Both the position numbers and the translations under genes were made by a program. A stretch of DNA of 64,000 nucleotides from the NCBI RefSeq assembly GCF_017876675.1, contig NZ_JAGIOI010000001.1, forward strand, positions 3,596,001 to 3,660,000, in the 5' to 3' direction. Of the stretch, positions 9,045 through 18,432 are shown in pieces; within the stretch, counting starts at the first letter, position 1, and every line of letters starts with the position of its first letter. This DNA comes from Arthrobacter stackebrandtii. Lineage in GTDB: Bacteria; Actinomycetota; Actinomycetes; Actinomycetales; Micrococcaceae. Below the pieces are notes generated by a model. The model did not search any database. It had not been told where the DNA came from and saw only the letters and a list, made by a program, of their open reading frames with translations.

Positions 9045-9302
9045 CTATGCGGCGAGGCGCTCCACGACGTCCTTCAGTGAGGGGTTGGTGGCGGCGGAGC
9101 CGTCCGGGAAGAGGACGGTGGGCACCGTCTGGTTGCCGTTGTTCAGGCTCTCGACGAGCTCGGCAGTGCCGGCCACTTCCTCAATGTTGATCTCCGTGTA
9201 GCCGATCCCCTCCGCATCCAGCTGCTTCTTCAGCCGCTTGCAGTAGCCGCACCAAGTGGTGGAAAACATGGTGATGGTGCCGGTCTCGGGTGTGAAGTCC
9301 AC
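9045..9302 (-). CDS. mrx1: Mycoredoxin (glutaredoxin-like)
   Basis: An 85-aa thioredoxin-fold protein with the active site TTWCGYCKRLK near residues 15-25 and the cis-proline motif NQTVPTVLFPDG near 56-67. CGYC is the signature of mycoredoxin-1, which reduces mycothiol-protein mixed disulfides. The start is GTG 9302, with AGGAG about 8 nt upstream. It lies 141 nt upstream of mscR on the same strand, so the two may share mycothiol-related regulation but probably not one short transcript. Confidence 0.88.
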   Translation of the reverse strand: MDFTPETGTITMFSTTWCGYCKRLKKQLDAEGIGYTEINIEEVAGTAELVESLNNGNQTVPTVLFPDGSAATNPSLKDVVERLAA

Positions 9303-9488
9303 GGTAGGTGCTCCTTGAAGGTAGATTGCTTGCTACTAGGCACAACGCTACTATCCGCCGTGCATATTCCTTGCTTCGGGACGTTCGACGGCGGTGCCTG
9401 CCTTCCCGGCGCCCCGCCACCTCCCGCCCGGGCCCGCCATGGGCCGGGGGCGCCCCGCCGGGGCCGAAAGTGTGCCACCATGGTTTTC

Positions 9489-10214
9489 ATGTGCGGACGC
9501 TATGTGATGGCAAGGGCAGTGGGCGACCTCGTGGCGGAGCTGGAGGCCGAGGCGGATGCCAACCTCGAGCTGCGCGCCTCATGGAACGTGGCACCCACCA
9601 CGGATGTGCCCATTGTGCTGGAGCGGATCATCGACGGCGCCGTGCACCGGCAGGTCCATGTCGCCAAGTGGGGCCTGGTGCCCGGCTGGGCCAAGGACCC
9701 CGCGGTGGGCGTGCGCGCCTTCAACGCCCGCAGCGAAACGGCCGCCGAGAAGCCCACCTTCCGGGCCGCCATGAAGGCCAGGCGCTGCGGCGTCCCCGTG
9801 GAGGGCTATTTTGAATGGAAAAAGTCGCCCGACGGCAAGACCAAGCAACCGTATTTCGTGCACAGCACCGACGGCTCGCTCATTGTCTTCGCCGGGCTGT
9901 ACGAGTGGTGGAAGGACCCTGCCAAGGAGGACGGCGCCCCTGACCAGTGGCTGCTCTCATGCACCATCCTGACCATGGCTTCCCCGCCCGACGGCGAATT
10001 GGCCACCCTGCATGACCGGCTCCCTGTGCCGCTGGGCAAGGACGGGCTGGTCGAATGGCTGGACCCCGGAACCAAGGATGCCGGCCCGCTGCTGGCCGCC
10101 GCACTGGACGAGGCCTGGGGCCTGGCTGCTGCGTGGGAGCTGGATGCGGTGGGCAGTGCGGTGGGCAATGTACGCAACAATGGCCCCGAATTGATCGAGG
10201 CCATTGAGGTGTAG
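9489..10214 (+). CDS. SOS response-associated peptidase (SRAP/HMCES/YedK family)
   Basis: A 241-aa SRAP protein that crosslinks to abasic sites in single-stranded DNA and protects them. The catalytic Cys2 follows the initiator Met (MCGRYVM). Other family residues visible are Asn in FNARSETA near 79, Glu in PVEGYFEW near 108, and His in LHDRLPVPL near 175. The frame is open upstream to 9315, but the catalytic cysteine must be exposed after Met removal, so ATG 9489 is the start. It lies near the dnaE2 locus in a DNA-damage neighbourhood. Confidence 0.93.
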   Translation: MCGRYVMARAVGDLVAELEAEADANLELRASWNVAPTTDVPIVLERIIDGAVHRQVHVAKWGLVPGWAKDPAVGVRAFNARSETAAEKPTFRAAMKARRCGVPVEGYFEWKKSPDGKTKQPYFVHSTDGSLIVFAGLYEWWKDPAKEDGAPDQWLLSCTILTMASPPDGELATLHDRLPVPLGKDGLVEWLDPGTKDAGPLLAAALDEAWGLAAAWELDAVGSAVGNVRNNGPELIEAIEV

Positions 10215-10271
10215 CAGTGGTGGTGCACCCGGCAGCGCGCCCAAGGCGGGCCGTGCGCCGTCGTGCCGGTG

Positions 10272-10778
10272 TCAGTCTTCGGCAGACTCCGGGGACCAGC
10301 GGTGGAAGTCCAGCGAGAGGTAGAGTGCCAGCGCGGCGGAGTTGCTGGCCTCCACGCGCAGGGCCACGTCCTTCTGGCCCTCGTTGAAGAGCGTGTCCAG
10401 GGTGGCCAGGACCAGGTCCTCGGCCAGGCCGCGGCGGCGGTGCTCACGGTCCGTGATCAGTTCGATGATGAAGGGTGCTTCCGGGGTGTCATCGCCCACG
10501 GCGCGTTCGACGACGAGGACCGCGGCAACGATCTTGCCGCTTTCATCCAGGGCAACGTGGGATGCCTCGGGCAGGAACGGGCCGTACTTGCCCTCCAGGG
10601 AGGCTTGCATGTCGGCAATGGCCACCTCGAGTGAATCGCCGGCAACACCGGCGTCGTAGGCGGTGAAGTAGAGCTCGCCGAGGCGCGGAAGGTCGGTTGG
10701 CTGCACGGTGCGGGAAGTGATGTTCAACTCCCGCTCCAACGGAGTGGTTTTGGCGATGAGGGTGACCATGTCTGTCAT
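10272..10778 (-). CDS. GNAT-family N-acetyltransferase
   Basis: A 168-aa protein with a GNAT core: PTDLPRLGELYF near residue 27, a beta-strand run around KIVAAVLVVE, the acetyl-CoA loop DREHRRRGLAEDLV near 110-124, and the terminal ASNSAALALYLSLDF. Substrate unknown. The start is ATG 10778, with AAGGAG 6 nt upstream. It converges on the SRAP gene across a 57-nt gap. Confidence 0.85.
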   Translation of the reverse strand: MTDMVTLIAKTTPLERELNITSRTVQPTDLPRLGELYFTAYDAGVAGDSLEVAIADMQASLEGKYGPFLPEASHVALDESGKIVAAVLVVERAVGDDTPEAPFIIELITDREHRRRGLAEDLVLATLDTLFNEGQKDVALRVEASNSAALALYLSLDFHRWSPESAED

Positions 10779-10970
10779 GGAACGCTCCTTAAAAATCGTT
10801 GTGGCGCTGGTAGCGCGCCTGAACCAATGGCCGTAAGGCCATGGTAGACGCCCGTTGCGTTGTCAGCTATCTACATAACGCGATCGATGCCGAACTGGTG
10901 CCCGGACCGTGCGTTCTTCCCAATTGAGCGGTTACTTCCGCATGGAATTGAGCGTACACTGAAATTCAGT

Positions 10971-10984
10971 CGAACATATATACT
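10971..10984 (+). promoter_or_regulatory. Promoter with candidate LexA box upstream of DUF6504-dnaE2
   Basis: TATACT (10979-10984) is a strong -10. CGAAC-N4-ATACT (10971-10984) matches the actinobacterial LexA consensus CGAAC-N4-GTTCG at 7 of 10 positions, with a perfect left half, and overlaps the -10. Damage control of dnaE2 by LexA is established in mycobacteria; here it is inferred. The stretch 10861-10990 is notably AT-rich for this DNA. Confidence 0.4.
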
Positions 10985-11060
10985 AATCAAATTTGCGGCA
11001 CTGGTATTCGGTGCGCGATTTGGGCCGGCAGTTGCTGCCGGCTGGGATGGGAGCACGTGC

Positions 11061-11459
11061 ATGGGCATCTTTAGCGAGGCCGTGGATGTGATGTATTCAG
11101 CGCAGGGGGAGCCCGCGCAGCTGGTGTGGCGCGGGACGGTCTACGACGTGGCCCCGCATCCGCTGTGCTGGTATGAGCGCCGGGCCTGGTGGGAGCGTGA
11201 CGAACGACTCCCGCCGGGCACCGGGGTGGGGGCCGTCGACACCCAGATCTGGCGCATGGTTCTCAGCGACGGCACGGCGCAGCCCTTCAGCCTGGACGTG
11301 GCCCACTACCGGCCCGCCGGCAGGTGGCGGGTCATAAAGATTTATGACCCGGAGGACGCCGTGTTTGCGGAGGACCCCGCGGACGGCGATCCTGGTGGCG
11401 CCGTGGACGCCGGCGGCGACTTTGGCCTGGACCCGGGGGAGGGGCTGGACGGTGCGTAA
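11061..11459 (+). CDS. DUF6504 family protein
   Basis: A 132-aa protein with conserved aromatic/acidic motifs (PAQLVWRGTVYDV, CWYERRAWWERD, QIWRMVLSDG, WRVIKIYD) and an acidic Gly/Ala-rich tail. DUF6504 genes are recurrent neighbours of the imuB-dnaE2 mutasome in actinobacteria, and their biochemical role is unknown to me. The start is ATG 11061; the frame is open further upstream but that part crosses the promoter. The stop overlaps the dnaE2 GTG start by 8 nt, so the two are coupled. Confidence 0.75.
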   Translation: MGIFSEAVDVMYSAQGEPAQLVWRGTVYDVAPHPLCWYERRAWWERDERLPPGTGVGAVDTQIWRMVLSDGTAQPFSLDVAHYRPAGRWRVIKIYDPEDAVFAEDPADGDPGGAVDAGGDFGLDPGEGLDGA

Positions 11460-14400
11460 CTTTGTCCACCTCCACGCCTCCTCAGCCTTCAGCGCCCACT
11501 TCGGTGTTTCGTGGCCGCAGGAACTGGTGGCGGCGGCCGCCGTTGACGGGGACGCACTGGGCATTGCGGACAGGGACGGGCTGTACGGTGCTGTCAAACA
11601 TGTGAAGGCCTGCATGGCGGCCGGGATCGACCCCATCGTCGGCGTTGACCTGGCCGTGCTGGAGGAAGGCCCGGACGGGATGGAGACTGCCGGGCGGGTG
11701 GTGGTGCTGGCCCACGGCGGCAGCTCACTGCCGCCGGGAACAGGGTACGCGGCCCTGTGCCGGCTCGTCTCGTCAGCACATGCCCAGCCCAGGAACCGGG
11801 TCGGGCTGACCTTGGGGCAGCTGGCTGCGGGGGTGCTGGACGCGGCCAGCGGAAAGCCGGCCCTGACGGTGCTGCTGGGGCCTGATTCGCCCGTGGCAAG
11901 GGCCCTGAACGGGCGCAGGTACCTGCTGCCGAGGACCAGGTTCCTGGCATGGCGCGCGGCCATGCCCGCCGGGTCCATGGTGGTGGAGATCGTCAGCCAC
12001 CAGAGCGAGCCCGGCGCGCCCATGAGCACCACGCACGCCGTGCGCATGCTGAAGCTGGCACAGGAATTCGATGTCCCGGCCGTGCTGAGCAACGCCGTCC
12101 GCTACGCCCGCGAGGTGGATGCCCCCACCGCCGACGTCCTGGACGCCGCCCGGAACATTGCCCCGCTGACGGCACTGGACAGGCACGAGGGCCTGCAGCG
12201 CACCAGCCGGGCCTGGCTCAAAAGTGCCGCGGACATGGAAGTGGTGGCACGGGAGGTCATCCGCCAGGGCGGCTGGGGCGGGGCGGAACTGCGGCAGCTG
12301 TGGGCCAACACCGCCCAGCTGGCCGACAAGTGCCGGCTTGACCCCGTGGCGGACCTCGGCTGGAAAACGCCCAGGACACCTGAAGCGCACGTGCTGGGCC
12401 TGTCCCAGCCTGCCGCCGCGGAACTGCGCCAGCGTGCCGAGTCGGGGCTGCACCAGCGCTTTGCCGGGCTGCGCGGGGAGAAGCTCCTAAAGGTGCGCAA
12501 CCGGCTGGAGACGGAGCTGTCCACGATTTCCGGGCTGGGCTTTGACTCCTACTTCCTCACCGTGGCCGAGGTCTCCGAAATGATCCGCTCCATGGGGGTG
12601 CGCCGGGCCGCGAGAGGTTCGGGTGCGTCGTCGCTGGTCAACTACCTGCTGGGCATCAGCGCGGTGGACCCCATCGCCAACGATCTCCTCTTTGAGCGCT
12701 TCCTGTCCCTGGACCGCTCCACGCTGCCGGACATCGACCTCGACGTCGAAAGCGCCGAACGGCACAACGTGTACCGCCGCATCTTTGAGCGCTTCGGCTC
12801 CGAACGGGTCACCCTGATGAGCATGCAGAACAGCTACCGGGCCCGCGGAGCCGTCCGGGATGCCGGGCTGGCACTGGGGATGGACAAGGGGGAGATCGAT
12901 GAAATCGCCAAGCAGCTGTGGCGGTTCTCTGCCGGATCCTTCCGGGAGGCGCTGGAGGAGAAGCCGGAGCTGCGCGACTTTGCCGCCCGCGTCCGGGAAT
13001 CCCGAGGGCTGAACGGCCCGGAGGACCCGGACGGCACCTATGGCATGGACGGCACTGGCCTGCCGGACGGCACTGACGGCACAGGTTTCCGCGACGGCGG
13101 CGGGCACCGGGGAGGGGCGCAGCTGGACCTGCTGGTGGACCTCACCGAGCGCCTGGACTCCCTGCCGCGGCACATCTCCATGCACCCGTGCGGGGTGATC
13201 CTGGGGGACTCCTCGCTTCTGGACCGCACACCGGTGCAGCCCAGCGGCATGGGCCTGCCCATGAGCCAGTTCGACAAGCACGACATGGACGCCATGGGCA
13301 TGCTCAAGCTGGATGTGCTTGGCGTGCGCATGCAAAGCGCCATGGCGTACGCGGTGCGTGAGGTCATCCGCCTGCACCCCTCGAAGGAGGCCGTGGCGGC
13401 GGAGGGCGGGCACGCACCGGACGCGCCGTTCATTGACGCCACCGGCGCCATAGACCTGGACGCCGTCCCGCTCGACGACGAACCCACCTTTGAGCTGATC
13501 CGCAGCACCCACACGCTGGGCTGCTTCCAGATCGAGTCCCCGGGCCAGCGGGAACTGGTGGGCAAGATGGCGCCCGCCGAGTTCAACGACCTCATTATCG
13601 ACATCTCGCTCTTCCGCCCCGGGCCCATGCAGTCAAACATGGTCAAGCCCTTCCTGGAAAGCAGGGCCGGATTCGCCGCACCCCGCTACCCGCACCCCGA
13701 CCTGGTCCCCGTCCTGGCGGAAACCCACGGCGTCACCGTGTTCCACGAACAGGTCCTGCGCACCTTCCACGTCATGACCGGATGCACGCTCTCACGCGCA
13801 GACGAATTCCGGCGCGCACTGGGCAAGGAAGATGTGGAGCCCGCGGTGGAAGCCTACTTTCGGGAGAAGGCAGCGGGACGGGGGTACGCGCCGTCGGCCA
13901 TTGAAGAGGTGTGGGGGACGCTGAAGGCCTTTGGCAGCTTTGGCTTCTGCAAGGCGCACGGGGCAGCGTTCGCCGTGCCCACCTACCAGTCGGCCTGGCT
14001 GAAGGCGCACCACCCTGCCGAATTCCTCACCGGGCTGTGGGAACACGACCCCGGCATGTACCCGCGCCGGCTGCTTGTGGCCGAGGCGCGGCGCCTGGGC
14101 ATCCCCATCCTGCCGCTGGACATCAACGCCAGCACCGGCGAGTACCGGGCCGAACGCACGCCGGACGGGACCACAGGGATCCGGCTGTCGCTGGCCGGGG
14201 TCTACGGTTTGAGCGGGACCGAGCTCAAGCGCATCGTTGCGGCCCAGCCCTACGACTCCCTCGCAGACCTGCGCGACCGGGCCAGGCTGAGCCGGCCCAC
14301 CCTGAAACGCCTGGCCCAGCTTGGCGCCCTCGACTCCCTGCACAGCAAGGCGAAGGAACTCACGGGCAACACGGCCAACCGGGCCGACCTCGTGGCGCAC

Positions 14401-14952
14401 GTCAACAGCCTGCCCGCCCGCTCGGCCAACAAGCGCAGCGAACCCATCTCCGGGCAGCTCGCCCTGCCCATGGAGGATGTGGAACTGGGTGCGCTCGCAG
14501 CCGAGCACCCGGCGCCCGCCATGGCGGAGACGGTGCGCACCGAGCTGGACCTGCTCTCCCTGGATGTCAGCGAACACCTGATGGGCAGCTACGCGCCCTA
14601 CCTGGACGCGGTGGGCGTGCACCGGGCGGAGGAACTGCTGGGCCTGCGCAACAACACCGAGGTGCTGGTGGCCGGGGTGCGGATCGCCACCCAGACCCCG
14701 CCCATGCGCGGCGGGAAACGGGTGGTGTTCATCAGTGTTGATGACGGCACCGGCTGCGTGGACACCGTCTTCTTCTCCGAGGCGCAGGACAAGTCCGGGC
14801 CGCTGCTCTTTGGCACCCGCATGCTGCTGATTCGCGGCCTGACCCGGCGGACGGGCCCGCGCGGCATCACGGTGCAGGCGCTGGAGGCGTGGGACCTGCA
14901 CGACACCGTCTCGCTGCCGGTGCCCGGCGCCGCGCCTGCGGCCGCCGGCTGA
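11452..14952 (+). CDS. dnaE2: Error-prone DNA polymerase III alpha subunit DnaE2
   Basis: An 1166-aa C-family polymerase for damage-tolerant, mutagenic synthesis. Domains in order: PHP domain (FVHLHASSAFS at the start), palm and thumb with the catalytic aspartates in LPDIDLDVE near residue 427 and LKLDVLGVRM near 623, fingers with the HGAAFAVPTYQSAWLK segment near 840, a helix-hairpin-helix region, and a C-terminal OB-fold (VAGVRIATQTPPMRGGKRVVF). There is no DnaE1-type C-terminal tau-binding extension. A Gly/Asp-rich insertion lies near residues 525-553. The start is GTG 11452 behind GGGGGAGGGG, overlapping DUF6504. No imuA or imuB lies beside it. Confidence 0.95.
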   Translation: MRNFVHLHASSAFSAHFGVSWPQELVAAAAVDGDALGIADRDGLYGAVKHVKACMAAGIDPIVGVDLAVLEEGPDGMETAGRVVVLAHGGSSLPPGTGYAALCRLVSSAHAQPRNRVGLTLGQLAAGVLDAASGKPALTVLLGPDSPVARALNGRRYLLPRTRFLAWRAAMPAGSMVVEIVSHQSEPGAPMSTTHAVRMLKLAQEFDVPAVLSNAVRYAREVDAPTADVLDAARNIAPLTALDRHEGLQRTSRAWLKSAADMEVVAREVIRQGGWGGAELRQLWANTAQLADKCRLDPVADLGWKTPRTPEAHVLGLSQPAAAELRQRAESGLHQRFAGLRGEKLLKVRNRLETELSTISGLGFDSYFLTVAEVSEMIRSMGVRRAARGSGASSLVNYLLGISAVDPIANDLLFERFLSLDRSTLPDIDLDVESAERHNVYRRIFERFGSERVTLMSMQNSYRARGAVRDAGLALGMDKGEIDEIAKQLWRFSAGSFREALEEKPELRDFAARVRESRGLNGPEDPDGTYGMDGTGLPDGTDGTGFRDGGGHRGGAQLDLLVDLTERLDSLPRHISMHPCGVILGDSSLLDRTPVQPSGMGLPMSQFDKHDMDAMGMLKLDVLGVRMQSAMAYAVREVIRLHPSKEAVAAEGGHAPDAPFIDATGAIDLDAVPLDDEPTFELIRSTHTLGCFQIESPGQRELVGKMAPAEFNDLIIDISLFRPGPMQSNMVKPFLESRAGFAAPRYPHPDLVPVLAETHGVTVFHEQVLRTFHVMTGCTLSRADEFRRALGKEDVEPAVEAYFREKAAGRGYAPSAIEEVWGTLKAFGSFGFCKAHGAAFAVPTYQSAWLKAHHPAEFLTGLWEHDPGMYPRRLLVAEARRLGIPILPLDINASTGEYRAERTPDGTTGIRLSLAGVYGLSGTELKRIVAAQPYDSLADLRDRARLSRPTLKRLAQLGALDSLHSKAKELTGNTANRADLVAHVNSLPARSANKRSEPISGQLALPMEDVELGALAAEHPAPAMAETVRTELDLLSLDVSEHLMGSYAPYLDAVGVHRAEELLGLRNNTEVLVAGVRIATQTPPMRGGKRVVFISVDDGTGCVDTVFFSEAQDKSGPLLFGTRMLLIRGLTRRTGPRGITVQALEAWDLHDTVSLPVPGAAPAAAG

Positions 14953-14966
14953 CCGACCCGCCCGTG

Positions 14967-14995
14967 TTGGTGGGCGCCCGGCGAACCGATACCAT
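14967..14995 (+). promoter_or_regulatory. Probable thrS promoter
   Basis: TTGGTG (14967-14972) and TACCAT (14990-14995) are separated by exactly 17 nt, and lie about 50 nt upstream of the thrS start. Confidence 0.5.
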
Positions 14996-15045
14996 CGAAG
15001 AGGCTCACAGCAACCCCCGTATGTTGCTTGGACAAGGAGCCGTAC

Positions 15046-17073
15046 ATGACAAACAAGGAGTTACCAGTGCCAGTGGATACACAGATCACCATTAATGTCG
15101 ACGGCGAGACGACTGCGGTGGCCACCGGCACCACCGGCGCGGAGCTGTTCTTTGAACGCCGCGACGTTGTTGTCATGCGCGTCGACGGCGCCCTGAAGGA
15201 CCTCGCAGCGGAACTCGTGGACGGCGCCTCCGTGGAAGCCGTCACGATCGATTCCCCCGACGGCCTGGACGTGCTGCGCCACTCCACCGCCCACGTCATG
15301 GCCCAGGCCGTGCAGCAGCTGCGCCCCGACGCGAAGCTCGGCATCGGCCCCTACATCACCGACGGCTTCTACTTCGACTTCGACGTCGCCGAGCCCTTCA
15401 CTCCCGAAGACTTGAAGACGCTTGAGAAGATGATGCTCAAGATCGTCAACCAGAACCAGAAGTTTGCCCGCCGTGTGGTCTCCGAGGACGAGGCCCGCGA
15501 AGCCATGGCCAACGAGCCCTACAAGCTGGAGCTGCTGGGCAAGAAGAACGACGGCGACTCCGCCGAGGGCGTGAACGTTGAGGTGGGTGCCGGTGACATC
15601 ACCATCTACTCCAACATCGACCGCAAGAGCGGTGAGGAAGTCTGGTGCGACCTCTGCCGCGGCCCGCACCTGCAAAACACGAAGCTGATCTCCAACGCCT
15701 TCGCCCTGACCCGCACCTCCGCTGCCTACTGGCTGGGCAACCAGAACAACCAGCAGCTGCAGCGCATCTACGGAACGGCCTGGCCCACCAAGGAAGCCCT
15801 CAAAGCCCACCAGGAGCGCATCGCCGAGGCCGAGCGCCGCGACCACCGCAAGCTTGGCGTGGAACTGGACCTGTTCTCCTTCCCGGACGAGCTGGGCTCC
15901 GGCCTGCCCATCTTCCACCCCAAGGGCGGCATCATCCGCAAGGAGATGGAGGACTACTCGCGCAAGCGCCACGTTGAGGCCGGCTACGAGTTCGTCTACA
16001 CCCCGCACATCACCAAGGCCAACCTGTACGAGGTCTCCGGCCACCTGGACTGGTACCGGGACGGCATGTTCCCGCCCATGCACGTGGATGCCGAACTGAA
16101 CGAGGACGGCACGGTGCGCAAGCCCGGCCAGGACTACTACCTCAAGCCCATGAACTGCCCCATGCACAACCTGATCTTCCGCTCCCGCGGACGCTCCTAC
16201 AGGGAACTGCCACTGCGCCTGTTCGAATTCGGCTCGGTATACCGCTACGAGAAGTCCGGCGTGGTCCACGGCCTGACCCGCGTGCGCGGCATGACCCAGG
16301 ACGACGCCCACATCTACTGCACCAAGGAGCAGATGAAGGATGAGCTCACCGAGACCCTGAACTTTGTCCTGTCCCTGCTGAAGGACTACGGACTGGAGGA
16401 CTTCTACCTGGAACTGTCCACCAAGGATCCGGAAAAGTTTGTCGGAGACGACGCAGTCTGGGAGGAAGCCACCCAGACCCTGGCCGATGTCGCCCGCGAA
16501 TCCGGCCTGGAACTCGTCGCCGACCCCGGCGGAGCCGCGTTCTACGGCCCCAAGATCTCCGTGCAGGCCAAGGATGCGCTGGGCCGCACCTGGCAGATGT
16601 CCACCATCCAGCTGGACTTCAACCTGCCCGAGCGTTTTGAGCTTGAGTACCAGGCAGCCGACGGCACACGCCAGCGCCCCGTCATGATCCACCGTGCCCT
16701 GTTCGGTTCCGTGGAGCGCTTCATGGGCGTGCTGACCGAGCACTACGCCGGCGCCTTCCCGGCCTGGCTTTCGCCGGTCCAGGTTGTGGCCATCCCCGTG
16801 GCCGAGGCCTTCAATGACTACATGTTCGACGTCGTCGCCCAGCTGAAGAAGGCCGGCATCCGTGCCGAGGTGGACATCTCCAGCGACCGCTTCCCGAAGA
16901 AGATCCGCACGGCCAGCAAGGACAAGATCCCGTTTGTCCTGATCGCCGGCGGCGACGACGCCGACGCCAACGCCGTCTCCTTCCGCTTCCGGGACGGCAG
17001 CCAGGACAACGGCGTGCCCGTTGAAGAGGCCGTCCGCCGCATTGTGGAGGCAGTCAGGAACCGCACGGCGTGA
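15046..17073 (+). CDS. thrS: Threonyl-tRNA synthetase
   Basis: A 675-aa class II synthetase charging tRNA-Thr. An N-terminal TGS domain (about 10-75) is followed by the editing domain with [11 protein letters not shown] near 86, the catalytic core with motif 2 around [23 protein letters not shown] near 400, motif 3 [16 protein letters not shown] near 550, and the HGTP anticodon-binding domain at the C-terminus. Two AAGGAG sites in tandem precede two in-frame starts, ATG 15046 and GTG 15067; I chose the first. The stop overlaps the GTG of the HIT gene. Head of the thrS-HIT-pgsA operon. Confidence 0.97.
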   Translation: MTNKELPVPVDTQITINVDGETTAVATGTTGAELFFERRDVVVMRVDGALKDLAAELVDGASVEAVTIDSPDGLDVLRHSTAHVMAQAVQQLRPDAKLGIGPYITDGFYFDFDVAEPFTPEDLKTLEKMMLKIVNQNQKFARRVVSEDEAREAMANEPYKLELLGKKNDGDSAEGVNVEVGAGDITIYSNIDRKSGEEVWCDLCRGPHLQNTKLISNAFALTRTSAAYWLGNQNNQQLQRIYGTAWPTKEALKAHQERIAEAERRDHRKLGVELDLFSFPDELGSGLPIFHPKGGIIRKEMEDYSRKRHVEAGYEFVYTPHITKANLYEVSGHLDWYRDGMFPPMHVDAELNEDGTVRKPGQDYYLKPMNCPMHNLIFRSRGRSYRELPLRLFEFGSVYRYEKSGVVHGLTRVRGMTQDDAHIYCTKEQMKDELTETLNFVLSLLKDYGLEDFYLELSTKDPEKFVGDDAVWEEATQTLADVARESGLELVADPGGAAFYGPKISVQAKDALGRTWQMSTIQLDFNLPERFELEYQAADGTRQRPVMIHRALFGSVERFMGVLTEHYAGAFPAWLSPVQVVAIPVAEAFNDYMFDVVAQLKKAGIRAEVDISSDRFPKKIRTASKDKIPFVLIAGGDDADANAVSFRFRDGSQDNGVPVEEAVRRIVEAVRNRTA

Positions 17074-17708
17074 GCAATTTCGGTGGGGCGCCAGAGCCCG
17101 TTGTGGATGATTTTGAACTCCCCGGGGTTCCGGATGCCTTTCAGCGGCTGTGGACGCCCCACCGGCTCGCCTATGTCAAGGGCGGGCAGGAGCAGTTTTC
17201 CGGCAAGGACAGCTGCCCCTTTTGCGAAGCACCGAACCGCAGCGATGAACAGTCGCTGATTGTCCATCGCGGCAGGCTGAACTTCGTGGTGCTGAACCTG
17301 TACCCGTACAACCCCGGCCACCTGCTGGTCTGCCCGTACCGGCATGTGCCGGACTACACGGACCTGACGCTGGAGGAGACCGCCGAGTTCGCGGCCCTTT
17401 CGCAGCAGGCCATGCGGATTCTGCGCCAGGTGGCCAATCCCTCCGGCTTCAACCTGGGCATGAACCAGGGCGTGACCGGGGGTGCGGGCATTGCCGCGCA
17501 CCTGCACCAGCACATTGTGCCCCGGTGGGGAGGGGACGGAAACTTCATGCCCATCATCGCCAGCACCAAAGCCATCACCCAGACACTGGCGGATGTGCGC
17601 CAGCAGGTGTCGGAAGCCTGGGCCGCGGTGCCGTCACCCGGAGGGTCGGCACAGTCCGGTCCCGGGCAGGGCGCAGGGAACGGCGAGGGGGCCGCGGCCG
17701 GTGCTTAA
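17070..17708 (+). CDS. HIT-family protein (Ap4A phosphorylase-like)
   Basis: A 212-aa HIT hydrolase/transferase with CPFCEAP zinc-type cysteines near residue 50, [19 protein letters not shown] near 74, and the catalytic triad [11 protein letters not shown] near 145-155. The orthologue in the same position in Mycobacterium tuberculosis (Rv2613c) is a diadenosine-tetraphosphate phosphorylase, so Ap4A breakdown is likely; coupling to an aminoacyl-tRNA synthetase, a source of Ap4A, fits. GTG start overlapping the thrS stop (GTGA). A Gly/Ala-rich tail overlaps the start of pgsA. Confidence 0.9.
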   Translation: MSNFGGAPEPVVDDFELPGVPDAFQRLWTPHRLAYVKGGQEQFSGKDSCPFCEAPNRSDEQSLIVHRGRLNFVVLNLYPYNPGHLLVCPYRHVPDYTDLTLEETAEFAALSQQAMRILRQVANPSGFNLGMNQGVTGGAGIAAHLHQHIVPRWGGDGNFMPIIASTKAITQTLADVRQQVSEAWAAVPSPGGSAQSGPGQGAGNGEGAAAGA

Positions 17709-18327
17709 CAAATACGCGCGGGCACTGTTTGCCGCCATCTTCACCCCTGTCGCCGCGCTCCTCGTGAGGATGCGTGTCTCACCCGACGCCGTCACCATCG
17801 TCGGCACCCTCGGCGTGGCCGCCGGGGCGCTCATCGGCTACCCCATGGGCGAGTTGTTTTGGGGCACAGTGGTCATCACTGTCTTCGTCTTTTCAGACAT
17901 CGTCGACGGGCTCATGGCCCGCATGCTCGGCCGTTCCGGCAAGTGGGGCGCCTTTCTGGACTCCACGCTTGACCGCGTGGGCGACGGCGCCGTGTTCGCC
18001 GGCATCGTCGTTTGGTTCTACACCGGCGGCGACAACCGCTTCATCGCCTCCATGGCGCTGACATGCCTGGTGCTGGGCTCCATCGTCTCCTATGCCAAGG
18101 CCCGGGCCGAGGGCCTGGGCATGACCGCCAACGTGGGCATCGCCGAACGCTCGGACCGGCTCGTGGTCGTCCTCGTGGCGACCGGGCTGGTGGGCCTGGG
18201 CATCCCGGAAGCCGTGCTCGCCGTCGTGCTTGTCCTGCTGGCCATTGCCAGCCTGGTCACGGTGTTCCAAAGGGTCGGCACGGTGCGGCGCCAGGCGCTG
18301 GCGGAAAGCCTTCCCTCAGGACAGTAA
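17701..18327 (+). CDS. pgsA: CDP-alcohol phosphatidyltransferase (phosphatidylinositol-phosphate synthase type)
   Basis: A 208-aa membrane enzyme with the complete CDP-alcohol motif DIVDGLMARMLGRSGKWGAFLDSTLDR beginning near residue 66 and about six helices. By position after thrS and HIT it corresponds to the actinobacterial pgsA1 that makes phosphatidylinositol phosphate from CDP-diacylglycerol and inositol-phosphate. GTG start at 17701, inside the end of the HIT gene. In mycobacteria the next genes are patA and pimA; here the next gene is pdxS. Confidence 0.88.
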   Translation: MLNKYARALFAAIFTPVAALLVRMRVSPDAVTIVGTLGVAAGALIGYPMGELFWGTVVITVFVFSDIVDGLMARMLGRSGKWGAFLDSTLDRVGDGAVFAGIVVWFYTGGDNRFIASMALTCLVLGSIVSYAKARAEGLGMTANVGIAERSDRLVVVLVATGLVGLGIPEAVLAVVLVLLAIASLVTVFQRVGTVRRQALAESLPSGQ

Positions 18328-18358
18328 CACCTGTTTTTATCCCCTCCGGGCCCCGGAA

Positions 18359-18364
18359 TAGACT
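18359..18364 (+). promoter_or_regulatory. -10 element, probable pdxS promoter
   Basis: TAGACT, 68 nt before the pdxS start, with only a T-rich stretch at the -35 position (18332-18340). Confidence 0.35.
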
Positions 18365-18432
18365 GAGGCTGCCGGTGCCACGGATCACGTGCGCCGGCTC
18401 TCACATACTGTTCCGTCCCAGAGGGGTTTTTT

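Noticed and set aside
9375-9395. LexA box before the SRAP gene
   Set aside because: Only one half-site (GTTCGA at about 9384) is present, and the partner half does not match.
11344-11451. Earlier ATG start for dnaE2
   Set aside because: It lies inside DUF6504 in another frame. The PHP domain begins directly after GTG 11452, which has a good ribosome-binding site.
14953-15045. T-box riboswitch before thrS
   Set aside because: The leader is too short and shows no T-box sequence or antiterminator. An ordinary promoter explains it.
15061-16743. 560-codon open frame on the minus strand across thrS
   Set aside because: A shadow of the conserved thrS coding strand in high-GC DNA. Low-complexity Gly/Val/His composition, no family motif.
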